The notes under the pieces are model-generated. The model did no database searches and was not told the DNA's origin. It saw only the letters and a list, made by a program, of their open reading frames with translations. From assembly GCA_029706075.1 (NCBI GenBank), contig JAINUG010000260.1, positions 7,501-71,500 on the forward strand: 64,000 bases of DNA. Reading direction: 5' to 3'. The position numbers and the translations under genes were made by a program. Below, one piece after another: positions 22,061 to 34,083 of the stretch; positions within the stretch are counted from its first letter, which is position 1; the number at the start of each line of letters is the position of its first letter. Source of the stretch: Aldrovandia affinis. Taxonomy: Eukaryota; Chordata; Actinopteri; Notacanthiformes; Halosauridae.

Positions 22061-23300
22061 GTGCATATTCAATACCAGACTGTAAGTGATCAAAGGTTTC
22101 GACGTCACAAAACCCAAACGCTATGCAACCGCGCTGCTGGCTCCGTTAAAACGAAGGGAGTGAAGACCAGCGAGCAGGTGAGAGCGTCTTATTCGATCCC
22201 CTTTAAGAGGCTCACGCATAACAGAAGAAAGCACCTGCCAAATCAACAATCCACCACAGAGCAAGACAGCCTGGAGTCGCTTTGTTCAGAGCGCAAGCCG
22301 CCGTGTTCATGTTTCCCCGCACGTTCCGCCGTCTGTCTCGTTGGTAACGATATCCCCTCCGGTATCTCTTGCTGCTCACACATCTCCTCTCGGAACAGAC
22401 ACCGATATAAATCCAACCTAACCATTCATTCGCTTTCTCCTCAACTCTGGCTAACACACTTCAGCTAATATCCTACTTCCTACCCCCCCCATCTTAATTT
22501 TCTTCCCCGTTTATTTCCATAAACACCAATCCCCTGACAATGCACGAGAATCAAAAAGGATTGCCGCTTGCTTAATTAATTAAACGTGTTTTTCACAGCT
22601 CGGCAAAGAGCCATAAATAGTCTAACATCTCCGTGAATGCATGTTCCTCTCCGTTCTTTGGCTGCTAGACGGACAGGTGGTTGTGGGTTCCGATTCCCGA
22701 GACGGTGCCGTTATATCAGTCTTGCCGGTTTAAAGTATTCTACCTCAATTGTTCCTGTCAGACATATCAACGTGTAGGCAATGTAAAACGCGTGTGACAA
22801 GGGCAACTGCTCAACTGCTCAGTGAAAAGATGATGTCATTAATATAATAAGCACATCCTTCGCTGCCAGGGAAATATACGTGCTTGTAATGCATTAACGC
22901 TGGCCTTGATTGCAGTACACTTGTGTTTTGTGTCCGTATCTGACATGAGGGTGTATGCGCCTTCATTAAGCCTCCTTGAACCCGTTGTGTTGTTTCTATT
23001 GTTCCAATACACATTAACGGTTCCGACAAGAACCCTCCATATGCTCTCTGCTGTTGCTCAGCCACTCCAGCTATTTTGGTTACATGTTGAAAAAGATGGC
23101 AGAATTATGATTTCAGTTCCCAACACTTGTGTAAAAGTTAACAAAGCTGCACATCGGCAGCGCTCATTTATTTACCAACATTTTGGCTGGCAAGCAGCCT
23201 TATTCATGGTAAGGCCAGCACCTCATATATGGTGTGCATTTTTCTAGCTTTTGCTACGTACACTGAGTTCCTAACACTGCAATTTCAGTACCCCCTCATC
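22061..23300. other. No gene recognised
   Basis: Unique sequence. The 22061-22468 plus frame is open but lacks known domains. TTAATTAATTAA near 22572 lies in a locally AT-rich patch. Confidence 0.5.
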
Positions 23301-23305
23301 TCCCG

Positions 23306-23306
<1 letters not shown>

Positions 23307-23381
<75 letters not shown>
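23307..23381. repeat. CA microsatellite
   Basis: (CA)n of about 70 bases with a single AAC interruption. Confidence 0.95.
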
Positions 23382-24540
23382 TACCCTCCAAATGCATGGA
23401 GTAAGATGGCACTTTTGTAACAAAGGACAACGAATGAAGCACGATCTATTCCCTCAAAGCACTGCAGCCCAATCAGTCACACATGCCTATTATTTGTTTC
23501 ACGCATCCCCTATATCCTCAAAATAACCCCTGCATCACACTGAAACCCCATCAGTTTTGCCTCCCTCCAGACCCTTCCCTTCCGCCTCTCTCTCTCTCTC
23601 TCTCCACCTCTCTTTCTTGTATTTTTTCCTAGATTCTCCCCCATGTGTAACCATACGGGGTGCTAAGAAACTGTTGGGGTTCACCAATAGTTCTTTGTTT
23701 TTCTTAATGACCCAATAAAAATGGGTTTAAATTGATTGTAATTCTCTCTCTCTCTCTCTTCCTCGCTCACCTCACTCCATCTGATTTGGAGTGGCCGGAG
23801 GTAGGGGGTGTGACTGTCATTCAGGCGGTCCCTGGTGTGTCAGAGGCTCAGAGAAGGAGACCTCTTAGTCACCCTGCCCCGCCTCCCCCCCACCCCCAGC
23901 CTGATTAGGCTCTAATCCCCACGCTGATGGGGGTCTCGTCCGGGATTACGGGGGCAGCTAGTCAGGTCTCATGGGGGGGAGGGGGTAAAGAGGACAAGGA
24001 ATAGGGATGGGGATGGAGGATGGGGATGGGGGTGGGGGGATAACAAGACAAGGAACAGGGTAGACCAGGGAACAGGGTAAGGGCCTTCCTCTCTCCATCT
24101 GTTACTCTGGGGGCTGGCTCGAGACCACCTGATCGTTAACCCCGCCCCCACCGATGAAGGTTACAGCCGCACAATCTACCTCTCTAATCTCTGGACTCGA
24201 CCAAGAACGACTGTGTGTTTTCCTGTAGTCCCGAGTCTCTTCTGTGCTCCAAAGGCTCCCTTATTTTCTCTGACTTGCATGGCTTAAGTTTTATCATAGG
24301 AGCAGCAGTGTGGTGTGGCTGTTATAGAAACTGTACAAATAAACCAGTTAGGCTGTTGGTACGAATCCCAGCTTGGAAGCCACGGCTCTACTATCCATCT
24401 ACTCTCCATCTATTATACTTCTATTACACTGTTCTATTACAGGGAGAACTCACAACGGATACATAAAATGGAAGCTACACAATTCATCCAAGTAAATAAA
24501 TAACAATATTAGCGACACATGCTTGTAACCCCTTTACCCC
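23382..24540. other. No gene recognised
   Basis: Unique sequence with short (CT)n at 23586-23603 and 23743-23760 and a G-rich patch at 23970-24045. Confidence 0.5.
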
Positions 24541-24559
24541 CCCCAGGTTCTTCTTGATC

Positions 24560-24645
24560 ACAGGGTTAAATACCTTGCTCAAGGGTACAAAGCTAGTGTC
24601 TCACCCAGGACTCAAACATACAACCATCAGGTCATAAGACCGGGG
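24560..24645 (-). mobile_element. SINE family A fragment
   Basis: GGTTAAATACCTTGCTCAAG and GGTACAAAGC, then a diverged B-box region, match the middle of the SINE at 17298-17525 in the same orientation. Both the tRNA-like 5' head and the L2-like tail are absent. Confidence 0.7.
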
Positions 24646-24699
24646 GCCTGCGAAGCACCCCCAAAACCAGCCTTGAGATCCCCGTGGGAGACTTAGCCT

Positions 24700-25110
24700 G
24701 CGGACAGATTGAGGCATGGATTCATCTTCGCCAACTTTCAAGTGGATCCTGCTCAGAGTTTTAAACGCCTCCCCCTCTCTCTCCCTTGCTTTCGGCTTGT
24801 CCCTTTCATGAATTAAAAGTGCAGTCAGTAGGGAGAAGCATGTTTAATTCCGATCAGATCTCCCGCCCCCCCCCCCCACCCCCCCGCTTCCTCCCTCCCT
24901 CCCTGACGGCCAGAGCGAGCTGACAGACGGAGATGGGATCTGACAGTAAACAGCCATCCGGATGCCTCTCGCGTGATTGACAGGCTGCCGGGTCGTGATA
25001 CGTCGGTCCCGCACCTAATCCTGCCCTGTCAGTTCTAATTGGAGAGGTGGAGCCCCTGTGTCACCGGGGCGACTGATTGGCAGGACCCCGTCTTTGCATA
25101 GATATGAGCT
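24700..25110. promoter_or_regulatory. Candidate enhancer with PBX-MEIS sites
   Basis: An exact TGATTGACAG (PBX-MEIS/PREP composite decamer) lies at 24974-24983 and a one-mismatch copy TGATTGGCAG lies exactly 100 bases on, at 25074-25083. Further TGACAG cores occur near 24920 and 24940, with CTGTCAGTTCTAATTGG at 25026-25042. Function is inferred from known TALE-homeodomain site preferences. Confidence 0.4.
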
Positions 25111-25156
25111 TGAGATGAAGGGTGGGTCTCGCTGCTACTGCTAATAGAGACAAAGT

Positions 25157-25320
25157 CACACACAAACACACACACACACACACACACGCATACTTGCACA
25201 CTCAAACACTTTCGCATAGAAACACACACACACACAAACACTAGCACATGCACACATGCAGACACAAACACTCACGCATAGAAACGCACACACACACACA
25301 CACACACATACACGCTCACA
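25157..25320. repeat. Interrupted CA microsatellite
   Basis: (CA)n blocks broken by GCATA, GAAA and CTC segments. Confidence 0.9.
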
Positions 25321-25389
25321 GCCTGCACTCTCCCTCAGTAAAAACTCAAAGATCAGTTGTTGAACTCACACCACTCTCCCCCTTTCCCA

Positions 25390-25830
25390 ACCCCCCCCAG
25401 CCAAAGGTGCCCGGCCTCAAGTTGTGATGTCATTCGGTGGCCTGTGAGGGACATCAGTCTCCACACAGCTATGACAGGGTCAGCCAACACCCCTCCCGGA
25501 TGTTGCCGCCCATGTTTAGATGAAGGGGCGATGCACTTGTGCACGAACCGCATTGCTCTCTTGATGGCGGGGCGCTACTTTCCGAGAACGTGTGCGTGGG
25601 TTACCGCATTGCACCCAGCCGTGCTTACGCCAGAGTGTTTGATTGACAGCTGCCACCGACACGTGCCAGTCGAGGTGCCGTGCCCTGGGTCAAAGGTCGG
25701 ATCGGCACGATGTAGCTCCCGAAACAACCTCGCCCCCCTCATCTGCATGCCCTCGCTCATTAGCAGGCTGTGGGAGAGGGGGATAATGATATCTATTAAA
25801 CAGATGAGAGCAGAGGAAGAGGAAGAGATT
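25390..25830. promoter_or_regulatory. Second PBX-MEIS-bearing candidate enhancer
   Basis: A second exact TGATTGACAG lies at 25640-25649, joined to an E-box (TGACAGCTGCC). ATCTGCATGCC and CTCATTAGCAGG at about 25741-25766 and GATAATGATATCTATTAAAC at about 25782-25801 add POU-like, homeodomain and GATA-like cores. A 195-codon plus-strand frame (25357-25944) covers it but shows no known domain and is probably chance. Confidence 0.35.
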
Positions 25831-27915
25831 GGGAGGACTGCTGCAATAGAGATGGGTACAGTCTTAGAGTGGCTGCAGACCCAGAGATCAGGGTGTGAAA
25901 AATGCGTTCACCTTGAAAAAAGGACACGATCCCGGCAGTTTTAATTTCTGATTGCCAGGGACACAACATTGATCTCCAGTAGAGACATCCTTTTTGTGAG
26001 AAGCATATTGACACATTCTTGGACACCTTATAGGTGCGTGTGTGTGTGTGTGGCTGTTTGAGCGCTGATCCGTTCATGAATCACGATTCGACCTTATTAA
26101 CGGGCACATTCCAGGCAGTGACAACTGACCGTTTTCTCATTGGACGGAGCAGTCATGTGATCCCCCACCTCCCCTGGTTGCCATTTCCCCTTCCTCCAAA
26201 TAGTCACCATCAACCTCATTGCTGTGAGAAGATTACAGATATGGTCATCACATAATAAAGTCTGCTTCGTGTGGCGTGAGACGTCGATGAGGAGGTGAAC
26301 ACTAGCAATGTGGGACAGACTAAAGCAGAGCAGTGTCACAGTTTCTTTACACTCACCAGATACTCAGCTCCATATTCTTAATATTGAAAAGTTCTCTCTC
26401 TGCCGTTAAAGCCAAAACATTCAAATTTGATGCACCTTCTGAAAATTAATTAAGGGTCCTGACCAAGGACAGTACTGTGACAATGGACCTTCTCTACAGT
26501 AACATAGCAGTGAAGCAGATAAGAAGCAGAGAAGTGGTATGGAAATGGTAGGAATGCAGGAGTTCTGGTGTATCACCAGTATCTGGTGAGTCAAAATAAT
26601 CTGTGGTAGTGGTCAATGTACTGGACTCTGGGAAATGCAGTTCAGTCTTCCACCGATATCATTTTGCAGCATTTCTAGCACTAAAAATACTGCAATATTA
26701 ATGAGAAACACAAGATGTTTCTGCCAGGCAGATCTCGACAACGACACAAAAGCCATGTTTCGTGGGCAGGAATGCAGGAGGGGACCGGAAATGGGCTCCA
26801 GGAAGACAGGAAGTGGGCCGCGGCCCCATCTCCCGGCATCAGCTTTGGTCGTGGGGGAGGGGGGGGGGAGAGGAGTTTGGGAACAGATCGGAGGGCGGAA
26901 TCCGAACCCTTGGTTCCTCGTGGCTGCCTGCTGCGCGCCGCTGGAAATTCTCAGGGTGATCGATGCCGGGGATTATGAGGAGGCTTTGGGGCTCAAATGC
27001 CTGGATCTGAGTGCTATTCTCCGGGGTGGGAGGGGAGCGGCGGAAGGGGGGGAGGTGGGGGGTGTGTGAGAGAGAGGCGCTAACCTGAAACTGTCAGACA
27101 CGCATGAATGGGGCCTCCGTACCGGGGTCTTCAGGGCTGATGGGACACGACGTGCCGTACACACATAATTTTCAGAGTGTGACAAACGTTACGTTATGCA
27201 AACGTTATGGAGCACATACACGCCACAACAAAAAGTTGCGCTGCTACGGAAAAGGCTCAAAACGAAACATTCTGTTTCATCTGGTCTCAAAACATCCAAA
27301 GACCACACAGAAATGATGAGGGGACTTCAGAATTAAGCAGTGTAATTAAACTAGAAACGAGCAACACTGTTCAGTTCATCTCCGCATTCTTCCACGTCAA
27401 GAGAAGAGATGCAAATCAGTTCACACATACCCACACTGACTCATCGTCCATGCTTTTAAACAGCTGAGTCATCTCGGCAAAGTGTCCACATGTTGGTGCA
27501 AATGGGATGTGAGGACCACTGGCCAGCAGCCTGCTGGACCGCGGCACCAACGGGCAGCTTCTGTCCATCACCTCATCATGTGACTCATATAATCGCTGTG
27601 CTTATGGTTGTCAGGGTGACCCAGTATCTATGCAGTAGTTTCAAAACCTTGAACGAATGAGCGAATACATTTTCTGTGACACCACCGTCGATGAAAATGT
27701 AGCCAAACATATCGATCAGGTACGGAAATACACCCGTTTTCAAACAACCGTGTGCGCACCGTAACTACTGCAGCGCAAGGAACTCGTGCAGTGTTGATTT
27801 CGGTGTGAATGACACCAGGAAGTAAGTGTATTTTATATAGTAAGACCTTTTTATCATGTGTCATCTCATGAACCACCAGTGGCTCCCAACCCACAGGGTG
27901 CTTTAACATCTACTC
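25831..27915. other. No gene recognised
   Basis: Mostly unique. A GC-rich, G-run-rich stretch lies at 26810-27075 and contains open frames in several phases without recognisable domains. Confidence 0.5.
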
Positions 27916-27919
27916 TCCT

Positions 27920-28543
27920 CTCTGCACTGGCCCAACATCGCAACACGCATCAGATTCAAATCACTGGTGCTTGCTTCTCAAGCGGCTAGAGGAACTGCTT
28001 CCCCTTACCTCCAGACACTCATCACACCCTACACCCCAGCCAGACCCCTCCGCTCCGCCTCCTCTGGCAAACTGACTGTCCCATCCCTCCGGGCGACCAG
28101 CAGACGTTCCTCGCGGTCTCGCCTCTTCTCTGTCCTGACCCCTCGGTGGTGGAATGACCTTCCGCAATCGGTCAGGACCGCGGAATCACTTGCGATCGTA
28201 TGCAAGAGACTCAAAACCCACCTTTTCAGACTCTACTACCACTGAATTCTATCCAATTCTGAAATCTATCCAATTGTCATCACCACTGCCTACTTGCTCA
28301 ATACTTCTTGTATATGTATCCCTGCTTACTCCTCATTTAAAAAATAAATCAATAAATAAAAATTACTAACCTTTTCCTTCCCAGTGTTACAGGTATAGTA
28401 TGCAGCTGCCTACAATGATTTATATCGCTGTATTACTGCACTGATCTCTTGCGCGAACTATGATTGTTCCTTCCGTGTATTAATGCACATCTTGTAAGTC
28501 GCTCTGGATAAGAGCGTCTGCTAAATGCTTAAAATGTACATGA
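27920..28543 (+). mobile_element. L2-type LINE, 5'-truncated, with ORF2 end and 3' tail
   Basis: A plus-strand frame from about 27930 to its stop at 28245 reads IRFKSLVLASQAARG, then LITPYTPARPLRSASSG, then LFSVLTPRWWNDLPQSVR and LKTHLFRLYYH. This is the C-terminal end of the reverse-transcriptase ORF of L2/CR1-like non-LTR retrotransposons. After the stop comes a 3' UTR ending GTAAGTCGCTCTGGATAAGA and GCGTCTGCTAAATGC with an AAATGTA-type tail. Only the last 0.6 kb is present. Its tail is the likely source or partner of the tails on SINE families A and B in this window. Confidence 0.85.
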
Positions 28544-29005
28544 TGAAAAACAATATATTAATACTACTGGCCAAGGTGTTCGTTTTCAAAGCACAAAATG
28601 TTAATGAAATATGTTTAAATATTTTTAAGAAATATGTAAAACAATATTATATGCTGGAAGGAATTATTGCTAGGCAAAATGAGAATGACATCTTAACCAA
28701 TAAATGGCAAATTTTAAGCATTTATGAGGATTGGTAAGACTATATCACTAATGCGAGGGTAGGGCAGGGCATTAATGTTATAATTAATTAAAGAAGGAAA
28801 ATAAGGAGAGGAAAAGGAGAAGGGCAGACAAAAAGGAAAAAAATGAAGAAAGGAGAGGAGGGAAAAGGGAGGAAGAGGAGAGAGGGGAGGGAAGAAAGAG
28901 GAAAAATAAATAAATAAAAAATGCATAATTTAATAATAATAATAAAATAAAATAAAATGCTTAAAATGTAAATGTAAAATGTAACACCTCTCTCTAATTG
29001 GTTAA
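28544..29005. other. AT-rich DNA with a GA-rich tract
   Basis: A polypurine tract at about 28790-28905 and AAATAAAT-type sequence. No gene was recognised. Confidence 0.6.
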
Positions 29006-29008
29006 TCA

Positions 29009-29836
29009 TAGACATCGGTTAATCGGAGACTTCATTCTGTCCATCGCTAAGTCACTAAGTGACACTAACGTCACTGGTCCACAATGGCAGTGTGACTCAG
29101 TGGTTTGAGAACTGGACTGTTGAAAAATTCTCAGTAATCAATCTTTAAAGGTTACTGAAAAAAATTGAGAGTAGAGTCAATGAGTCCACATATGAGATGA
29201 AATGGCCCTCTTGTTTTGATGACTGACGCCCTGCACCAGTGGAGGTAGCGGACTACGTTAGAGATGAGCATTACTATCACACAGTCATTTATGCAGGGCT
29301 AACGGCAGGATGTGTCGTTTATTTTCCGGTTTGTGTTCACACGTTAACCAAAAGGTAAAGGCAGCGCGCCTCAGGTGCTGCTTTCCGTGCGGGCAAAACT
29401 AAAAGCACAATAAAGATGGAGAAAAGCAAAAAAGCATATTCTGGTCTCTTTTATTCCATAACCTAACAAGAATTTGAACAGAGGTGTCGATGTTTCGGCC
29501 TAAATGGTCTTTTTATAGGTCGAAACATTGACACCTCTGTCCAAACCTTTGGTTGGCTAAGGAATGAAAGAGAAGACTATACTTTTCGCTTTCCATCTTC
29601 ATTTCATAAATTAACCAACTGATTTACTTCCAAAGCAGGAGTTTATGAAGGCAATTCCGTCGCAGTATTTTGCGCTACGGTGAAATGGCATTTTCTCGCC
29701 AGATATTATGATCCGCAGCCTTCGGTTCATTGGTCCAGCCCTTAAACCATTGATCCACACTGCCCCCCATGGACCAGTAACTTTAGTGTTACTTAGCGAT
29801 GGACAGGTGTCTTATTAACCAATGTCTGAACAGTCA
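29009..29836. mobile_element. Foldback-type DNA element, about 0.8 kb
   Basis: The ends are long imperfect inverted repeats. AGACATCGGTTAAT, CTGTCCATCGCTAAGT, CACTGGTCCAC and GGCAGTGTGACTCAGTGG on the left (29011-29105) pair with a right end (29740-29835) whose complement reads AGACATTGGTTAAT, CTGTCCATCGCTAAGT, TACTGGTCCATG and GGCAGTGTGGATCAATGG. Arms are about 95 bases. No transposase frame is visible, so it is non-autonomous. The left arm also resembles a tRNA A box. The family is unknown to me. Confidence 0.7.
29408..29605. repeat. Inner hairpin within the foldback element
   Basis: AAAGATGGAGAAAAGC, TCTTTTATTCCATAACC and ACAGAGGTGTCGATGTTTCG are mirrored by CGAAACATTGACACCTCTGT, GGCTAAGGAATGAAAGAGAA and GCTTTCCATCTT. 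It forms an imperfect stem of about 90 bp with a loop of only about 15. It sits near the centre of the larger element and could be a separate insertion or the element's own core. Confidence 0.8.
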
Positions 29837-29839
29837 CAG

Positions 29840-32710
29840 AGAGGTTTCAATCTTCCCTATATGCCCTACTGCCATTGCATTGAAGTGTGCACTTCTCCCC
29901 TTGTCTGCATTTAAAGTTTAAATGTAGAAAGGTTCAACTCCCAGCAATGATCTAAGATCAGTACAAATATTTAACACAAAAGAAATACTTGCGTTAAGAT
30001 CAGGGGTGGATATGCTGATTCTGGGTCAGTTGATGGGGGTGCAGAGTGTCATCCGACAATCCACTAACCCTGAAACAGGGACTCTTGTGTAGGTCGGCGA
30101 TGTCACCCACCTTTAAAACCTGAAGGCAGAAAGAGGCTTCATCTTTATGAAATGCTAAATTCATCGGGAATACGTGCCTCAACTCACCTAAGGTCAAGGC
30201 TTTGTATTTAAAAGCCTGTTTCTTCTTCTTTGCCCTCATAAAACTGGCTACCAGGCTGATTTTGTTGCATTGTGTACTAAATTAGCTGATTTTCACTGAT
30301 GTGATCAGGTGAGTTAACCCCCACACTCAAATATACAAATAAATAAATAAATACCACACAGTCAGTGAATAGTGTAGGTACACCAGAAACCAAGACCCTA
30401 CAAATGTACCTATTGCTGTTCCAGACATTATTTCAGCTGAAGTTATTCTTGACCACAACTTCTCTGTTCACAAGACCACTACCCCCTCCCTCCCCCCCTC
30501 CCCTCCCCTCCCCTCCCCTCCAATGCACACAAACACACGCACACACATGCATCAATATGCCCATCTCACTTTCAGGTGGTCAATACCCCCCTGGTCTCTT
30601 CATCAATCGAGGTTACTATCAATAATGAAATACCACCGCAACATCATGAATCAATACACACCTTTAAGGAAATGGGGTTTCCTTAAAATCATCGATGAAA
30701 ATGATCAGACCCGAGTCAGGGTCTGCTGGCTGTACTGATCAGACGATCTGCACCTGTGGCGATAGCCTACACCACTGGGTTCCGAGGCGGCGCATCTGAA
30801 TTCAATAGTCACAGCTGCGATGACTAAAAGACACGGATGGAAGGAGGTACGTGCCATGATTTAGCATGAGCTGACGGAAAAGCGGCAAAACTTTTGCTAC
30901 TTGCATGGAAACTTTTAGACAAGTTCGTCTTTTGAATTTTGAACAATGACGCGATGTTTTCCCGGATCCAAGTTCCACTTCAACTAATTGTCTTAATTCG
31001 GCATTTTTAGTTGAACTCCTGGATGCAATTGAATTCTTCACTGGAGTAAAGCCCTCGTTTAACATCTGGGACACGGCTAGCATTGGGCCTTTTAGACGTG
31101 AATTGCTTTTTTAAATATACAATCTGATACCGATTAAGGTTCATTTTAACTATTCAACTATATTTCCCTGTACGAGGCGGAAAGGGTAAGTGGACCAATA
31201 TCTCAGTTTGTATGACAAGAGTGCCGTCTAGTGGTAGCAGCATGCAAAAACACCAGTGTGTACGGAGTATGGAATTATATGATGGATACATATGGACATG
31301 CGCCTACAAGTCTTTCACGCTTCGGTATTCCTATACTACATGCCCTAATAAACTAATAAACAATATTTTCTTCAGCAATAAACATAACCTCTAAAACCCA
31401 TAATATTAAATATTGAAAATTAATACATATTGACCATCAGCGGCGTGGCTAGGGCCTGGCTGTTGGGTTTATAGCTCCTGACCTTTTTGTTCAATTAATT
31501 CGGTTTTCTTTTGCAAATTATTGACCGTGTTTGACGTTGAGCATTACTGATACAACCATGAATACTGTACTGCAAGTGTTAAATGTAGTCCACCCCGCTA
31601 CTTTTCGCTTTATTTAAACCTTGTTGCAAGTGCTTAATGTCATTATAAATAAAATCATTATAATGATAGTTGCATCGTTTGCATTCAACGTATGCTTACT
31701 ACACAGTAAGTAAAATGATCGATTATTATCTGGACCAGGTCCTGGGCTCAGCCTAGTCTAGTCAAGATATTTACAATGTCTAGTCACGCGCCTGTTGACC
31801 AACATTATTTCCCCCACATATATGGCACTAAATGTTTTTTTTAATTAGACTATCTCTTCAATATAAGCATAGCGAAGATCTAACGACATCACATCAGCAG
31901 TTTTGACTGCTCTCCTAAGTAATTTTGTGGTTTGGCCTCCATTGTGGGTCACAGGGTGGTCACATGACAAACCGGCCAATCCGTTTCACCTAGTTCTCAG
32001 CGGGAAAACAAAGCAGCCGTTAATGAGCCGAGCTCCGGTTCCGTCACTCAGTCACGCCCCCACAGGTGCATCAAACCAAAGATACTGGATGAATAAAAAT
32101 GCATAGCCTCACAGGACTGGCTATGAATGGGGCGTGGTGTCCGCAAATTGTAGTCAGATTGTAATTTGTTTACTGCTCATTGATTACTATTTAGAAAAGT
32201 GAGTCCTGCTTCAAGGGGTTTCGTAGTCCCCTTGCTCTGCCTTAATACTCTCTGATTCCCAGGCCCCTGCCCTGACAGGTGTGGGTGGACGTTGCCTGGG
32301 AAACGCTGGTCTGAAGTCAGTTTCGCATTTTTCTTCCTAATGGTTAAAGGTTAGGATTTTGGTCAAGTTAGCTGGTCCTGTGCCAGTGTTTACGGTCAAT
32401 CAATTTCCTTCCTTGAACGCCTGACATCTTTAAAGGTTGAAGTCCAAGGGTCATGCTCTCAGAGATTTGGCCTTACAGGTTCAGCTCAAATCAATTTTTT
32501 TTTTTTTACACTGCAGAAAACAGATTTTCCTCTAAAAAAAAACTTTAAAAAAAACAAAGGGTAGGGTAGGGGTGTTAAAAGTCACATTGAGGAATTCCAG
32601 AAATATTGGTTCCTTCCATTTAAAGAATTTGAAATGGGTTACTCATATATCCTCTACTTTACTACTGTTTTTTATTGAGGTGTGGGGGCACGCCATTTAA
32701 AAAAATACTT
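29840..32710. other. No gene recognised
   Basis: Unique AT-leaning DNA with a short polypyrimidine tract at 30480-30520. CCGTCTAGTGGTAGCAGC at about 31223-31240 resembles a weak CTCF core. Open frames have no recognisable domains. Confidence 0.5.
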
Positions 32711-32717
32711 TTCTCTG

Positions 32718-33005
32718 GGGCCTTGGGTGGCGTAACGGTCAAAGCATTCGCCCGGAATGCAAGTTGCTCACTGCAGCCGCGGTTCAAAACCGGCTGCGCC
32801 AGCCCGGCTCTGGCAGGGAACCTTGATCAGGGAGAGCGAATGGCTGTACACCCCAGTGGGAGAGCCAGCACGAGCACGCCGAGAAGCGCGAAGGGCGTCC
32901 CTGTAAAGTATTTGGGCGAGCTACTGATTCCCAGGTAAAGGGAGGGTGTTCTCGGCCCATGAGGACCGTGATTTGAGGAACCCTGCTCATTTATCACTCT
33001 GGGGT
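32718..33005 (+). mobile_element. tRNA-derived SINE, family C, truncated
   Basis: TGGCGTAACGG (A-box-like) and GCGGTTCAAAACC (B box) are followed by a body with AGCCCGGCTCTGGCAGGG, parallel to the copy at 50759-51129. The shared 3' tail of the other two copies is absent or too diverged to see. Confidence 0.7.
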
Positions 33006-33170
33006 GGAAGAGCAATATTTAACGTAAAAGCACCTGCAAGTTTTACTTTGACATTAACCCTCAAAGTCAAGGGGTTTGTTTTTACCCTGGTGCTTTTAAG
33101 GTTGTAATACATCAAGAACATCAAAGCCTGCTTAGGCCAGGAGCTTTAGGGGGAAACCTACCACCAGCGA

Positions 33171-33251
33171 TGCTGATGGGAACTGTAGTCCAGAGCTCAC
33201 TGAAATGCACTACTCGACACCTCCAGCTCTGGACTTCACTACCCATCAGCA
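33171..33251. repeat. 81-nt hairpin, possible small-RNA-like fold
   Basis: TGCTGATGGGAACTGTAGTC plus CAGAGCT pairs with AGCTCTGGACTTCACTACCC plus ATCAGCA across a 26-base loop, with a few mismatches. Size fits a pre-miRNA-like stem. The terminal motif also resembles the common vertebrate ACTACA...CCCA palindrome, so a MITE remnant is at least as likely. Confidence 0.6.
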
Positions 33252-33840
33252 CTGTTGCACATTCGGTCTGCTAAATTCACCTCAGCCAGAGAAACTGCCT
33301 TTTAAACTGGCCCTTAAAACAAACCACACCAGACACGGGGCATTTTAAATGACTGCTTGTTTGTACCAATGGGGACAACTTGGACACGTATGGTCACCTA
33401 ATGAGTCCAACAAAGTACTGTGCACGTAGTTTAACAAAGGCTCTTATAGGAGGTTTCACATGTAAAAATATTAAGGCGCCCACCACTGAACCTAAATTTA
33501 GGCTCCCGACAATGAAACTACACTTAATTCAATGTAAGTAGTTTGGTTCGCAATCAGCGACACCTTGGTGCCATTATTTTTTTGCAGTGTACCTCATGAA
33601 ATGTTCATTCTAATTTTGTGAATAAATGTATTTCTAACATAATTCACCAATTGTGTATTAATTGCTTTGACAAGTAGCCATGGTAGAAGCAGGATAATGT
33701 ACTGTGGACAAGTCTGTTGCTGAAAAAACAGCACTTCAGGGTGATAAGATCGCATCGTCCTGTCCTGCTGTTATTTTCAACAACCGACTGGTCTGCAGTA
33801 CGTTATCCCTTACATGTTTATTTTTTATTTTTTAGGTTGC
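33252..33840. other. No feature recognised
   Basis: Unique AT-rich sequence. Confidence 0.5.
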
Positions 33841-33976
33841 CTTTTTAACATCTGGCCAGGGACAAAAGATGAAAACTAGCCTTTTAGGCTAAATCTGGCT
33901 CATTTACAGTTTTGTATTGTTGATTGATGTGCACTGTCCCTGATAAATAAACCAATAAAATAAATAAAAATAAAAT
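33841..33976 (+). mobile_element. LINE 3' tail (Rex1/CR1-like)
   Basis: CTGGCCAGGGACAAAAGATG, AACTAGCCTTTTAGGCTAAA and GTGCACTGTCCCTGATAAAT followed by (AAATA)n resemble the 3' end of fish Rex1/CR1-like retrotransposons. Assignment is from memory of such tails. No ORF is included. Confidence 0.5.
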
Positions 33977-34077
33977 GTATCGCTTTCCCTAGCCATTACA
34001 CAACTGGGTGAAGCCATTTCTCAGAAAGACTGACCGAAAACAGAAAGACAGACAGGAGGCAGACTTTACAAGATTGA

Positions 34078-34083
34078 TTTATT
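34078..34083 (-). terminator. Candidate distal polyadenylation signal
   Basis: Minus-strand AATAAA in the context GTTAATAAATCAATCTTGT, then a pyrimidine-rich TCCTGTCTTTCTGTTTT about 30 bases on. This is the usual order of hexamer, cleavage zone and GU/U-rich element. Confidence 0.45.

Noticed and set aside
25357..25944. 195-codon plus-strand ORF
   Set aside because: No recognisable domain, splice context or codon pattern; it lies over a motif-rich candidate enhancer.
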